Source: Eubacteriales bacterium
GTDB taxonomy: Bacteria > Bacillota > Clostridia > Peptostreptococcales > Anaerovoracaceae
Assembly (NCBI GenBank): GCA_029009055.1
Contig: JAQXJR010000001.1
Span: forward strand, 1-64,000
Length of the DNA stretch: 64,000 nucleotides
Direction of reading: 5' to 3'
Below are positions 8,249-17,037 of this stretch, piece after piece; position 1 is the first letter of the stretch; each line of letters opens with the position of its first letter. The notes under the pieces are model-generated. The model worked only from the letters and a program-made list of their open reading frames with translations, made no database searches and was not told the origin of the DNA. The translations under genes were made by a program, and so were the position numbers.

Positions 8249-8941
8249 CTACATCCATTCTATCTGATAATCAACCGGAAAATTCAGCTCGGTCCTGGAC
8301 ACTTCTACCTCATACCTGCTGAAATTGAAACCGGCGAAATCCCCGAATGTAGCGATAGCAAGCTCTGGGCTTAAGTTGGACTGGCTGCCGCAGTCTGTGA
8401 GCATATCTATCTCCAGCATGCCGTCATCACCCCTTAAGGCCTTAAATTCACGTATCTTCGGCCTGATATCCGTCTCTTTCATCTGCTTGGATTTCTTCTG
8501 CCTCTTAAGCGTGATTATCTGTACCTGGGCCATATAATCAGCCGCCACCTTATCGAAGTCCACGGCGTCATACGGTATGTCGTATTTCACCCTGTACCTG
8601 GCTGACTCCACGTTAGCTGCCGCGGAAGACTTCTTCCCGTCAGGGATGATACCCAGAGCCTTTATCAGTATGCCTTCAGGCATAACAGAGTTAAGAGCCG
8701 GTATGAGATTTGCTGAGTCATACTCAGTGTCAGACGTGAACTCTATGATCTCGTTTTCCGCTTCGTAGCCTAGCGATAATGGCTGAGCGAATCCTATCTT
8801 AGGATGCGGGTTGAAGCCCTCGCTATATGCCACGTCTATCCCGGCCCGCCGGAAAGCGCGCTTGAATAGCCTGAGAAGATCCAGATGCGATGTGTATTTC
8901 AGCACACCCTTCTTAGAAAAAAGAAGAACGTAGTTACTCAT
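8249..8941 (-). CDS. TIGR03936/DUF2344 radical-SAM-associated protein
   Basis: A 230-aa protein starting MSNYVLLFSKKGVLKYTSHL, followed by LDLLRLFKRAFRRAGIDVAY and SEGFNPHPKIGFAQPLSLG, the signature of the family found next to or fused with TIGR03960 radical SAM enzymes. Its ATG overlaps the end of the preceding radical SAM gene by 8 bases, so the two are translationally coupled and probably act together. The biochemical role is not established; a role in tRNA or ribosome-linked chemistry is only suggested by conserved placement near rplU/rpmA/obgE. Confidence 0.9.
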   Translation of the reverse strand: MSNYVLLFSKKGVLKYTSHLDLLRLFKRAFRRAGIDVAYSEGFNPHPKIGFAQPLSLGYEAENEIIEFTSDTEYDSANLIPALNSVMPEGILIKALGIIPDGKKSSAAANVESARYRVKYDIPYDAVDFDKVAADYMAQVQIITLKRQKKSKQMKETDIRPKIREFKALRGDDGMLEIDMLTDCGSQSNLSPELAIATFGDFAGFNFSRYEVEVSRTELNFPVDYQIEWM

Positions 8942-11333
8942 TCGATACCTCCATCTTCTCCGCAGATTTAGCGCCGGCGTATATGCCGCCGAACGGGCAC
9001 TCCATCCTCTTCATGACGCCGCAGCCCGTGCATCCGTACCTGCAGTCATGGGTCGTAGCCGCCAGCTTAGCCTTCTCATTCTCGCTCTTCAGGAAACGCT
9101 TGGTAACGCCCGGGTCTATGACATCCCAAGGCATGACCTCATCGTATTCTCTGTCGCGCTCGCTGTAGAATTTATAGTCTATATCCCAGCCGTTCAGGAT
9201 CTCCCGCCACTTCTCCTCATTGAAGAGGTCTGACCAGCTGTCGAACTCCAGCCCGGCTTCGTGGGCTTTCATGAGCAAATCGCCTGTCCGCCTGTCGCCT
9301 CTGGCTAGCACCGCCTCGCACTCACTGACCAGGCTGTCGTGGTGAGTAAAGCGCACGCCCCTTATCTTACCCAGCTTCTCAGCCAGATATTTATGCTTCT
9401 CAGAGAACTCTGCCGCTGAATTCTGGCCCGCCCATTGGAAAGGCGTGAATGGCTTAGGCACGAAGTTGGAAACGCTGACAGTCACATCGAAGCGGCCCTT
9501 CCTGCCCGAATCCTTAAATATCTTCCTTATGTGAGCCGCGACGTCCGCTATGCCGTCGAGGTCTTCATAAGTTTCTCCCGGAAGCCCGATCATGAAGTAG
9601 AGCTTAACGTGGCGCCAGCCCAGTTCTATGGCTTCAGCCACCGCTCCATATATGTCGTCTTCCGTTATTCCCTTATTAATGACGTCTCTCATCCTCTGCG
9701 TTCCGGCTTCCGGCGCGAACGTGAGTCCCGACCTCTTATATTTCTGTATCTCATCTAGGACTTTGAACGAGAAGCTGTCGAGCCTGAGCGATGGCAGGGA
9801 TAAGGATATGTGGTTGCCCTTACAGTAATTCAGGAGCTTCATGGCCATGCCCTCGAAGTCCGAATAGTCGCTGGTAGAAAGGGACAGAAGAGAGACCTCA
9901 TCATAGCCCGTGTTTTCTATTTGCTTCTCAACGGTCTCAGCTATGCTGTCTATGCTGCGTTCCCTAATAGGCCTGTACAGCATGCCGGCCTGGCAGAACC
10001 TGCAGCCCCTGGTGCAGCCTCTGAACGTCTCGACTACTGCCCTGTCGTGGACTGTCTCTATGAAAGGAACTATGACCTTATCAGGGAATCCCGTTTCCTC
10101 TATGTCCTCAACTAGGCTCTTCTTAACCGTGTCAGGCGCGCCTTCGTACAGCTTCTTATATTCCGCCACCCTGCCGTCTTTCAGATAAACAGGCTGATAG
10201 AATGAAGGCACATAGACCCCTTCTTCAGAGCAGACGCTCTTAAGGAAATCAGCCTTAGAAACGCCATTCCTCTTCGCTTCCCCATACTTAAGCAGGAAGT
10301 CCGGCAGGGTCCTCTCGCCGTCTCCAATCAGGAAAACATCTATGAAATCGGCAATCGGCTCCGGGTTATAGGCACAAGGGCCGCCCGCTATGACGAGCGG
10401 ATCTTCTTCCGACCTCTGATCCGACCTGATCTGAAGCCCTGAGAGCTCTATCATATTAAGGACATTCGTGAAACTCATCTCGTACTGGAGCGTGAAGCCC
10501 AACACGTCCATATCCCTGACTCTGGACTTAGTCTCCAGCGTGAAAAGCTCATAGTTCCACGTCCTCATCAGCTTCTCCATGTCGACTGCCGGGGCGAATA
10601 CCCTCTCGCAGGCTATGTCATCATGCTGATTCAGGGTGAAATACAGGAGCTGCATACCTGTGTACGACATGCCGATCTCGTAGAGGTCCGGGAAGGCGAA
10701 AGCGAATCTCACGCTAACATCTTCCGGCTTCTTAACGATTTCGTTCACCTCGCCGCCTATGTACCTGGCCGGCTTCTCCACCTGCTTAAGAATCTCATCT
10801 ATGCTAGGCGCGAACAGCCTGTCGAATGTAATTCCCATTCCCTGCTCTATCTGCTTGAGGAAGGGTCTTATGATCTCCCTCCACTTCAGTAAATGGTTCT
10901 TACGCTCTTCGTTCTCCGGATCTTTAGCTATAAGGTACTCCACGCGTCTATCCAGGCCCACGTACTCGTGTTCCCTGACCACACGGTCGCCGACACAGAC
11001 CATATCTGTCTCGTCTATATGGTCGAAATCGTGGAACTCGAACGTCATATGGTGGCGCACCAGATCAGCCTCCCTGGTATAGCCCAGCTCGTCCAGGATC
11101 TTACCGGCAGCCTCGTCATGGTGGTCAGCCGTCCTCACGACATCGTGTATGAGCGCCGCCATCCTTATGAGCTCGACATCCAGGTCCTTACCCGCGTTCT
11201 CGTTCAGCCTCTCAGCCACAGTAGCCGCGACCCTGGAAACTTCACGGCAGTGAGCTATCACCCTGGCCGGCGTATTATATTCCCGGAAAAGCCTGAAGCA
11301 TTCCTCTTCTGTAAGTCTCTTATTCTGAGGCAT
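8934..11333 (-). CDS. TIGR03960 radical SAM protein with N-terminal HD domain
   Basis: 799 aa, about 180 longer than usual for the family. Residues 1-150 resemble an HD phosphohydrolase (VIAHCREVSRVA, AALIHDVVR, VRHHMTFEFHD), with the His and HD residues expected to bind metal. From about 170 (LFAPSIDEILKQVEKPARYI) the canonical TIGR03960 enzyme begins: a B12-binding-like region, then the radical SAM cluster motif CTRGCRFC near residue 440, and a C-terminal Cys-containing segment (CRYGCTGCG). It is followed by its usual partner TIGR03936. Function is unknown. The HD fusion sits where Firmicutes often carry a separate HD protein (YqeK) after obgE. Confidence 0.92.
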   Translation of the reverse strand: MPQNKRLTEEECFRLFREYNTPARVIAHCREVSRVAATVAERLNENAGKDLDVELIRMAALIHDVVRTADHHDEAAGKILDELGYTREADLVRHHMTFEFHDFDHIDETDMVCVGDRVVREHEYVGLDRRVEYLIAKDPENEERKNHLLKWREIIRPFLKQIEQGMGITFDRLFAPSIDEILKQVEKPARYIGGEVNEIVKKPEDVSVRFAFAFPDLYEIGMSYTGMQLLYFTLNQHDDIACERVFAPAVDMEKLMRTWNYELFTLETKSRVRDMDVLGFTLQYEMSFTNVLNMIELSGLQIRSDQRSEEDPLVIAGGPCAYNPEPIADFIDVFLIGDGERTLPDFLLKYGEAKRNGVSKADFLKSVCSEEGVYVPSFYQPVYLKDGRVAEYKKLYEGAPDTVKKSLVEDIEETGFPDKVIVPFIETVHDRAVVETFRGCTRGCRFCQAGMLYRPIRERSIDSIAETVEKQIENTGYDEVSLLSLSTSDYSDFEGMAMKLLNYCKGNHISLSLPSLRLDSFSFKVLDEIQKYKRSGLTFAPEAGTQRMRDVINKGITEDDIYGAVAEAIELGWRHVKLYFMIGLPGETYEDLDGIADVAAHIRKIFKDSGRKGRFDVTVSVSNFVPKPFTPFQWAGQNSAAEFSEKHKYLAEKLGKIRGVRFTHHDSLVSECEAVLARGDRRTGDLLMKAHEAGLEFDSWSDLFNEEKWREILNGWDIDYKFYSERDREYDEVMPWDVIDPGVTKRFLKSENEKAKLAATTHDCRYGCTGCGVMKRMECPFGGIYAGAKSAEKMEVSNE

Positions 11334-11366
11334 GGATCCCCTCTCAAAATAACTCTTAAACTGAAA

Positions 11367-12665
11367 CTACATATCCTCGTCTATGTATTCGAATTCATAA
11401 TCGAATACCTTAACCGTGTCTCCGTCCTCTATTCCCAGGTCCTTCAGCATGTCTATGCCGCCGCGCTTCTCTATATATTTATAGAGATACCGCAAAGACC
11501 CATCGTCTGTGAAGTTGGTCGAGTCGAATATCTTTCTAAGCTGCTTGCCTGTGAGGACGTACTTATCCCCTTCCTTAGAAGCGTAGATCTCACGGTAATC
11601 CGGTGAATCCGCCGGTATATCGTCGAACTCGAACTCCTCTTCGAAGTCAGAAGCCTGTTCATCTTCAGGAACCTTAGAAAGCTCTTCGAGAGCCGCCTTC
11701 ATCAGCTCTTTAACTCCTACGTTTATAGGGGCGGATATAGGGAAGACCCTGTATCCCTTATCTTCCACATACTTCCTGAACTCCATGTAGCCCTCATCGT
11801 CCTCGTCTATGAGGTCAATCTTATTAGCGGCTACCAACATAGGCTTCTTAAGGATCTTCTGGTCGTATTTACCCAGCTCATCCATGATCTTATCGAAGTC
11901 TTCCTTCGGGTCTCTTCCCTCACTTCCCGCAACGTCCACGACGTGGATCAGGACCTTAGTGCGCTCTATGTGCTTAAGGAAGTTGAATCCTAAGCCTGCG
12001 CCCTCGTGAGCTCCCTCTATGATCCCGGCTATATCAGCCATGACGAATGTGGAATCGCCGACTTCGACTACTCCCAGGTTAGGCTCTATAGTCGTGAAGT
12101 GATAGTTATCTATCTTAGGACGGGCACTGGTGGAAACGGAGAGAAGGCTGGATTTACCTACGTTAGGGAAGCCTACCAGACCAACATCAGCTATGAGCTT
12201 AAGCTCCAGGCGGACCATTCTCTCCACGCCAGGGTCTCCGGCCTCAGCGAAGTTAGGAGCCTGCCTGATAGAGTTTCTGAAGCAGAAATTACCCTTTCCG
12301 CCCTTACCGCCCTTAGCCGCTACGAAAGACTCGCCGTCTTCCGTCAGGTCCTTCATGACCTTACCGGTCTCCTGGTCTATGACAAGAGTCCCGACAGGTA
12401 CTTTAATGATGAGATCTTCGCCGTCCTTACCATATTTCTTCTTCTTCATTCCGTTGCTTCCGCTTTCAGCAACGTATTTCTTCTGATAACGGAAGTCCAT
12501 GAGTGTCCTGAGGCCGCCGTCAGCCTGGAATATAATATCTCCGCCGCGGCCGCCGTTTCCTCCGTCAGGACCTCCGTTCGGGACGAAAGGCTCGCGCCTG
12601 AAAGAAACCGCGCCGTTACCGCCCTTACCCGAAATTATCTTAATTTTAGCGCTGTCTACGAACAT
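11367..12665 (-). CDS. obgE: GTPase Obg
   Basis: Ribosome-associated GTPase needed for 50S maturation and stress control. The 432-aa protein has the Gly-rich Obg fold (1-158, starting MFVDSAKIKIISGKGGNGAV), the G domain with GFPNVGKSSLL, DIAGIIEGAHEG and AANKIDL, and the C-terminal OCT domain. It follows rplU-rpmA across a hairpin that may reduce read-through. The start codon is followed by the conserved N-terminus, so the start is secure. Confidence 0.97.
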   Translation of the reverse strand: MFVDSAKIKIISGKGGNGAVSFRREPFVPNGGPDGGNGGRGGDIIFQADGGLRTLMDFRYQKKYVAESGSNGMKKKKYGKDGEDLIIKVPVGTLVIDQETGKVMKDLTEDGESFVAAKGGKGGKGNFCFRNSIRQAPNFAEAGDPGVERMVRLELKLIADVGLVGFPNVGKSSLLSVSTSARPKIDNYHFTTIEPNLGVVEVGDSTFVMADIAGIIEGAHEGAGLGFNFLKHIERTKVLIHVVDVAGSEGRDPKEDFDKIMDELGKYDQKILKKPMLVAANKIDLIDEDDEGYMEFRKYVEDKGYRVFPISAPINVGVKELMKAALEELSKVPEDEQASDFEEEFEFDDIPADSPDYREIYASKEGDKYVLTGKQLRKIFDSTNFTDDGSLRYLYKYIEKRGGIDMLKDLGIEDGDTVKVFDYEFEYIDEDM

Positions 12666-12679
12666 TTATGCTCCTGTCT

Positions 12680-12710
12680 AAAAAAAGGACCCCTGCTGAA
12701 CAGGGGCCCC
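12680..12710 (-). terminator. Terminator/attenuator between rpmA and obgE
   Basis: Minus-strand stem GCCCCTG / CAGGGGT with a short loop, followed by CCTTTTTTT. It lies 14 bases beyond the rpmA stop and 15 bases before the obgE start, so it probably sets the ratio of ribosomal protein to Obg transcript. Confidence 0.75.
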
Positions 12711-12723
12711 AAAAGTTATCAAC

Positions 12724-12987
12724 TTATGATTCCATAACCGGATAAACGCTGACTTGCTTTCTTGTCTTATCTTTTCTCTCGAACTTGACTGTTCCAGCGA
12801 TCTTAGCGAACAGAGTATCGTCTCCGCCGATACCTACGTTGTTACCTGGATGGAACTTAGTTCCTCTCTGTCTTACGATGATGCTTCCAGCTGTTACGAA
12901 CTGACCGTCGCCGGCCTTCAGACCCAGTCTTTTAGACTCAGACTCACGACCGTTCTTCGAGCTGCCTACTCCTTTTTTACTTGCCAT
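12724..12987 (-). CDS. rpmA: 50S ribosomal protein L27, without the Prp-cleaved leader
   Basis: L27 reaches toward the peptidyl transferase centre. The 87-aa protein begins [16 protein letters not shown]. In most Firmicutes a leader of about nine residues ending in Gln-Phe-Phe precedes Ala-Ser-Lys-Lys and is removed by the protease Prp. Here the ATG directly precedes the mature sequence, AGGGGG lies upstream, and no leader can be read in frame. The gap to rplU is only 25 bases, so prp (ysxB), normally between the two, is absent from the operon. Confidence 0.97.
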   Translation of the reverse strand: MASKKGVGSSKNGRESESKRLGLKAGDGQFVTAGSIIVRQRGTKFHPGNNVGIGGDDTLFAKIAGTVKFERKDKTRKQVSVYPVMES

Positions 12988-13012
12988 AGAATATACACCC
13001 CCTGCTTACGGA

Positions 13013-13495
13013 TTATTCTGCGTTATTGATTGTATCTACGATAACAGCCTTAGTAGCCTTAGGATCGATCTCGATTCCGTGCTCTTCAGCATAAGCTACG
13101 AGTTCGTCCTTCTTCATGGACATGGATACCTTACCATCATCAGCTGCCTCAGCCTTCTCCTCTGCAGGAGCTGCTACGTCAGCGTTACCATCGATGGCCT
13201 TAATCTCAACTCTCGTGTATGGCTGTCTGTGACCCTGCTTCTTTCTATAGTCCTTCTTAGACTTATACTTAAAGATGATCACCTTCTGGCCTCTGCCGTT
13301 CTCGATGAAATCAGCGTCAACTGTGACACCTTCCAGATAAGGTCTTCCTACACGGATGCCATTCTCATCGCTTACAACGAGAACCTTATCAAATACTACC
13401 TTCTCACCGGCTTCAACAGCAAGCTTCTCAACGTCGATAACGTCGCCGTTCTGTACCTTATACTGCTTTCCGCCTGTCTCGATAATTGCGTACAT
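13013..13495 (-). CDS. rplU: 50S ribosomal protein L21 with C-terminal extension
   Basis: Residues 1-102 are ordinary L21 ([20 protein letters not shown], then [18 protein letters not shown]). A further 58 residues follow: an Ala/Glu/Asp-rich linker and a compact helical unit ([20 protein letters not shown], then [11 protein letters not shown]) that looks like a HeH/SAP-type small helical domain. Usual length is about 103 aa; this is 160. Start ATG at 13495 has a strong AGGAGG site. It is first in the operon with rpmA. Confidence 0.96.
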   Translation of the reverse strand: MYAIIETGGKQYKVQNGDVIDVEKLAVEAGEKVVFDKVLVVSDENGIRVGRPYLEGVTVDADFIENGRGQKVIIFKYKSKKDYRKKQGHRQPYTRVEIKAIDGNADVAAPAEEKAEAADDGKVSMSMKKDELVAYAEEHGIEIDPKATKAVIVDTINNAE

Positions 13496-13618
13496 TAAAT
13501 TTCCTCCTCATTCCAGTCTCGCCTTTCGAGGTACCTAGAGCACCGTGCCCATGGCTTTATAACCTGCTTCAGAGCGGTCTAACGTTACTAATATACCGTA
13601 CCGAGCCGGGAATGTCAA
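13496..13618 (-). promoter_or_regulatory. rplU-rpmA promoter and L21 leader
   Basis: The promoter is TTGACA (13613-13618), 17-base spacer, TATATT (13590-13595). The transcribed leader of about 85 bases contains a small hairpin CTCG-AAAGG-CGAG and the block GGCACGGTGCTCTAGGTACC just before the SD site. L21 leader RNAs occur at this place in Firmicutes; I judge this to be one from position and the conserved look of that block, without a covariance search. Confidence 0.75.
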
Positions 13619-13701
13619 ACATTTTCTCGATTTTCGGAAGAATTTCTCTATACGCGAATGTTCATAATAAGCTGAGCCCGCGCCTGTTATTTATCGCCTG
13701 A

Positions 13702-14820
13702 TCAGTCTACGATGACACCGTCATCATCTATGAGAACGTCATCCGGAATGTCAGGCGTATTGGCTTCTTCCTCAGCGGCTTCAGCCTCTTCATCGTTATC
13801 TGACAGTGCCTTCCTGATCTTACCCTTAATCTCTTCCATGATGTCAGGGTTCTCCATGAGCCAGTTCTTAACGTTCTCCCTGCCCTGGGCTATCCTGTCT
13901 CCGTCATAGCTGAACCATGATCCGGACTTATTAATGACTCCCGTATCCACGCCGCAGTCGAGTACGTCTCCGGCAACAGAGATGCCCTGGCCGTACATGA
14001 TGTCGAACTCAGCTGTCTTAAACGGTGGAGCTACCTTATTCTTAACGATCTTAACCCTCGTCCTGTTACCCAGGACCTTATCGCCCTGCTTGATACCCTC
14101 TACTCTCCTAACGTCGAAACGCATAGTAGCGTAGAACTTAAGGGCTCTTCCGCCTGTAGTGGTCTCAGGGTTTCCGAACATGATGCCGACCTTCTCACGC
14201 AGCTGGTTTATGAAGATGACACATGTGTTCGTCTTATTCACTATACCTGTGAGCTTCCTAAGAGCCTGGGACATGAGCCTGGCCTGGAGGCCGACATGTG
14301 CGTCTCCCATCTCTCCCTGGATCTCAGCCCTAGGAACGAGAGCCGCTACAGAGTCTATGATTATGACATCTATGGCTCCGCTTCCCGCCAGCATATCGCA
14401 GATCTGAAGTCCCTGTTCTCCTGTGTCAGGCTGTGACACGTATAGTTCATCTGTATTTACACCCAGATTCTTAGCGTACACAGGATCCAGAGCGTGCTCA
14501 GCGTCTATGAAAGCGCATCTTCCGCCCAATTTCTGAGCTTCAGCGACTATGTGCAGAGCGAGAGTCGTCTTACCTGAAGACTCAGGTCCGTAGATCTCTA
14601 TGATCCTGCCGCGAGGCACTCCGCCTACGCCGGTAGCTATATCGAGGCTCATGGAACCGGTAGGAATGACATCTATCTTCATGCTGGCCTTATCTCCCAG
14701 CTTCATGATAGCTCCCTGACCGAATTCCTTCTCTATCTTACCCAGAGCGTCGTTAAGCGCTTTCTCGCGCCCTTCCATCTCCTGAGCCTTATCGTCTTTC
14801 TTCGTTGTTTTCCTAGCCAT
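13702..14820 (-). CDS. recA: Recombinase RecA
   Basis: Strand-exchange protein of homologous recombination and co-protease for LexA. The 372-aa protein begins [15 protein letters not shown]; the ATG at 14820 has GGAGG 5 bases upstream, better than the in-frame start at 14838. Walker A is GPESSGKTT, the Walker B region [10 protein letters not shown], and loop L2 lies around [14 protein letters not shown]. The C-terminal tail is strongly acidic, as is usual. A LexA box sits in the 5' untranslated region. The 81-base stretch between recA and the rplU promoter has no gene. Confidence 0.98.
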   Translation of the reverse strand: MARKTTKKDDKAQEMEGREKALNDALGKIEKEFGQGAIMKLGDKASMKIDVIPTGSMSLDIATGVGGVPRGRIIEIYGPESSGKTTLALHIVAEAQKLGGRCAFIDAEHALDPVYAKNLGVNTDELYVSQPDTGEQGLQICDMLAGSGAIDVIIIDSVAALVPRAEIQGEMGDAHVGLQARLMSQALRKLTGIVNKTNTCVIFINQLREKVGIMFGNPETTTGGRALKFYATMRFDVRRVEGIKQGDKVLGNRTRVKIVKNKVAPPFKTAEFDIMYGQGISVAGDVLDCGVDTGVINKSGSWFSYDGDRIAQGRENVKNWLMENPDIMEEIKGKIRKALSDNDEEAEAAEEEANTPDIPDDVLIDDDGVIVD

Positions 14821-14831
14821 ACTAACCTCCG

Positions 14832-14845
14832 CGAACAAATGTTCT
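14832..14845 (-). promoter_or_regulatory. LexA (SOS) box at recA
   Basis: Minus strand AGAACATTTGTTCG, with the perfect inverted core GAAC-N4-GTTC (14833-14844). This matches the Gram-positive LexA/DinR box CGAAC-N4-GTTCG at all but the first base. It lies between the -10 element and the ribosome binding site, where LexA would block transcription. Confidence 0.9.
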
Positions 14846-14851
14846 TTTATT

Positions 14852-14879
14852 ATTCTATACTATTTTTCTGACAAGTCAA
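14852..14879 (-). promoter_or_regulatory. recA promoter
   Basis: TTGACT (14874-14879), 16-base spacer, TAGAAT (14852-14857) on the minus strand, directly upstream of the LexA box. The rest of the gap to cinA (14880-15032) contains one AGCAAAGC octamer copy (15011-15018, inverted) and no gene. Confidence 0.75.
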
Positions 14880-15032
14880 GGATATTAATTTATCGATTTT
14901 GGATATGTCACATATGGCATGTTCATCATAGCGCCGCGAAAACAAAATGTCAATATTTACCATTTCAAGAAATGGCGCCGCGATGAAAGCCGGAGGCACA
15001 TGCCGAAACCGCTTTGCTGTCAGATCTTAAAA

Positions 15033-16289
15033 TCAGTATGACTCAGGGATCTTCCTGCCATCGAGCTTCCTGTTAACTATGTCGAACATAGCGAGGGTGA
15101 AGTATCTTCTGTTCCACTGGCGGCTCAGGTTCCTCGCCAGGACCTTTGTTACTGTGGTCTCGCCCTTATATGCGCAGCCGATGTAAGCCAGTCCGACAGG
15201 CTTACCGGGCATGGCGCCGCTCGGGCCAGCGATTCCGGTCACAGAGATACATACGTCGCTCCCCGTCTTTTTATACAAGCCCTCAGCCATCTGCTGAGCG
15301 ACTTCCGGCGCGACAGCCGTGCAGATCTGGAGCGTGTCGTGGTCGACGCCCAGCTCCTCTTCCTTTGCTCTATAAGTGTAAGTGACTATGCCTCTCTCGA
15401 ACACATCGGATATGCCCGGGACAGTAGTCAGGTACTCAGCGAACATGCCTCCCGTGCAGGACTCACAGCAGGATATGCTGATCCGGTCCGCCTCCAGCTT
15501 CTTACCGACTACATCCATCAGCTCCTCGTCATCTATGGAATAGACGTGGTCTCCCTCTCTTCTCACGATCTCGTTCACGACCGGCATGACAGCGGCTTCG
15601 GCCTCTTCCACAGTCGCCCTCTTAGACGCGACTCTCACCGTGCACTCGCCTTCCTTAGCGTATGTCGCGATAGTCGGGTCTGTCTGAGTGTCTATCAGGT
15701 CCAGCAGATCAGTCTCGACAGAAGACTCGCCCCTGCCGAAGATCTTTATTACCTTATAATATATGCTGCCGCCGGAGAATTTCTTCAGGTAGTCCCTGAC
15801 GCTGTCGTTGAACATGGTCTTAAGCTCCCTAGGTGGTCCCGGCAGCATGACAGCCGTCTTCCCGTCCTTCTCGACCGCGATGCCAGGCGCCATGCCGGCT
15901 CCGTTATAGAAAACCGTGCCGTTTTCAGGCACCATGGCCTGCTTATATACGTTCTCCGTTAAAGTATAGCTGTGAGCCGCGGCGTGCCTTATGAGGTCTG
16001 TCTTCACCTTCTTACTCATGACCAGCTTCTCGCCGAAATAGTCGCAGACTGTCTCCTTAGTCATGTCGTCCTCCGTCGGTCCGAGGCCGCCTATGGTTAT
16101 GATCAGGTCCACGTCCTTAAGGGCTAGGTCCAGGATCTCCCTCAGCCTGGCGTCATTATCCCCAACCGTGTATCTGTAGTTCACATCGATGCCCAGGCTC
16201 CTGAGCTCGGTGGAAAGGTATACCGCGTTAGTGTCGACGATCTGCCCCATGAGAAGCTCCGTGCCGACGCTTATTATTGCACTCTTCAT
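15033..16289 (-). CDS. cinA: CinA-family nicotinamide mononucleotide deamidase / competence-damage protein
   Basis: 418 aa with the two CinA parts: an N-terminal MoCF-like domain (SVGTELLMGQIVDTNAVYL, then GGLGPTEDDMTKE) and a C-terminal NMN amidohydrolase domain (SCCESCTGGMFAEYLTTVPG, SVTGIAGPSGAMPGKPVGL). In pyridine nucleotide salvage the C-terminal domain converts NMN to nicotinate mononucleotide; the N-terminal domain may be an ADP-ribose pyrophosphatase. It lies between pgsA and recA, a common Firmicutes order (pgsA-cinA-recA). Confidence 0.95.
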   Translation of the reverse strand: MKSAIISVGTELLMGQIVDTNAVYLSTELRSLGIDVNYRYTVGDNDARLREILDLALKDVDLIITIGGLGPTEDDMTKETVCDYFGEKLVMSKKVKTDLIRHAAAHSYTLTENVYKQAMVPENGTVFYNGAGMAPGIAVEKDGKTAVMLPGPPRELKTMFNDSVRDYLKKFSGGSIYYKVIKIFGRGESSVETDLLDLIDTQTDPTIATYAKEGECTVRVASKRATVEEAEAAVMPVVNEIVRREGDHVYSIDDEELMDVVGKKLEADRISISCCESCTGGMFAEYLTTVPGISDVFERGIVTYTYRAKEEELGVDHDTLQICTAVAPEVAQQMAEGLYKKTGSDVCISVTGIAGPSGAMPGKPVGLAYIGCAYKGETTVTKVLARNLSRQWNRRYFTLAMFDIVNRKLDGRKIPESY

Positions 16290-16368
16290 ATATACCCCCT
16301 TATAAATGTTCCTACCAGCGTTTCTTCCAGCAAAGCCCTTCCGGCTCAGTCCGCTTCCGTGCGCCGTC

Positions 16369-16908
16369 TTACTCGCTGAATACGTTCTTATTCTTAACTA
16401 TATACTCTATTCCTGAGTAAACGGTCATGACCAGCGAAGCGTAGAGCAGGGCCATGCTCACGAGATAAGCCGGCCTTCCGTACTGAGTCGCCTGAACGCC
16501 CAGGTATACTATCAGCATGATGACAGCGAACATCTGCAGCACTGTCTTTATCTTACCGCTCATGCCGGCGGCGATTACAGTTCCCTCTGAAGCCGCTACA
16601 GTCCTCATGCCGGCGATGAGGAATTCTCTCGCCAGGATGATGATCAGCATCCAGGAAGGGATAGTGCCGTCCCCGATCATGAGGCAGAACGCGGAATATA
16701 CCAGGATCTTATCTGCCAGCGGGTCCATGATCTTCCCGAAGTTAGTCACCAGGTTATATTTCCTGGCGATCTTTCCATCCAGCATGTCCGTAAGAGACGC
16801 CAGAATGAAGATAATGAGAGCCGGCAGGAACCATCCCTTAAGATAGCAGCCGATGAAGAAAGGTACAGCGATTATTCTCGCCAGTGTGAGTTTATTTGGC
16901 AGATTCAT
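16369..16908 (-). CDS. pgsA: CDP-diacylglycerol--glycerol-3-phosphate 3-phosphatidyltransferase
   Basis: Committed step to phosphatidylglycerol at the inner membrane. The 179-aa protein contains the CDP-alcohol phosphotransferase motif DGX2ARX8GX3DX3D, read here as DGKIARKYNLVTNFGKIMDP followed by LADK (about residues 45-68), and four to five hydrophobic segments. Start MNLPNKLTLARI matches the family. It precedes cinA and recA in the same direction. Confidence 0.95.
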   Translation of the reverse strand: MNLPNKLTLARIIAVPFFIGCYLKGWFLPALIIFILASLTDMLDGKIARKYNLVTNFGKIMDPLADKILVYSAFCLMIGDGTIPSWMLIIILAREFLIAGMRTVAASEGTVIAAGMSGKIKTVLQMFAVIMLIVYLGVQATQYGRPAYLVSMALLYASLVMTVYSGIEYIVKNKNVFSE

Positions 16909-16973
16909 GTTTACCTCCCGGAAAGCGCGCTATCACGGGCTTTCCTGTCTTAATGCCTGTAAATTATTTTATG

Positions 16974-17025
16974 AGCAAAGCTTAAAGCGTATAGCCCCCT
17001 GGGACATGCGGCGTTATGGCTTTGC
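16974..17025. repeat. AGCAAAGC ... GCTTTGC inverted pair
   Basis: Between rimO and pgsA, AGCAAAGC (16974-16981) faces GCTTTGC (17019-17025) across 37 bases. It belongs to the family of intergenic octamers described in the findings. No promoter or gene is evident in this 129-base gap. Confidence 0.55.
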
Positions 17026-17037
17026 GATATATATAAA

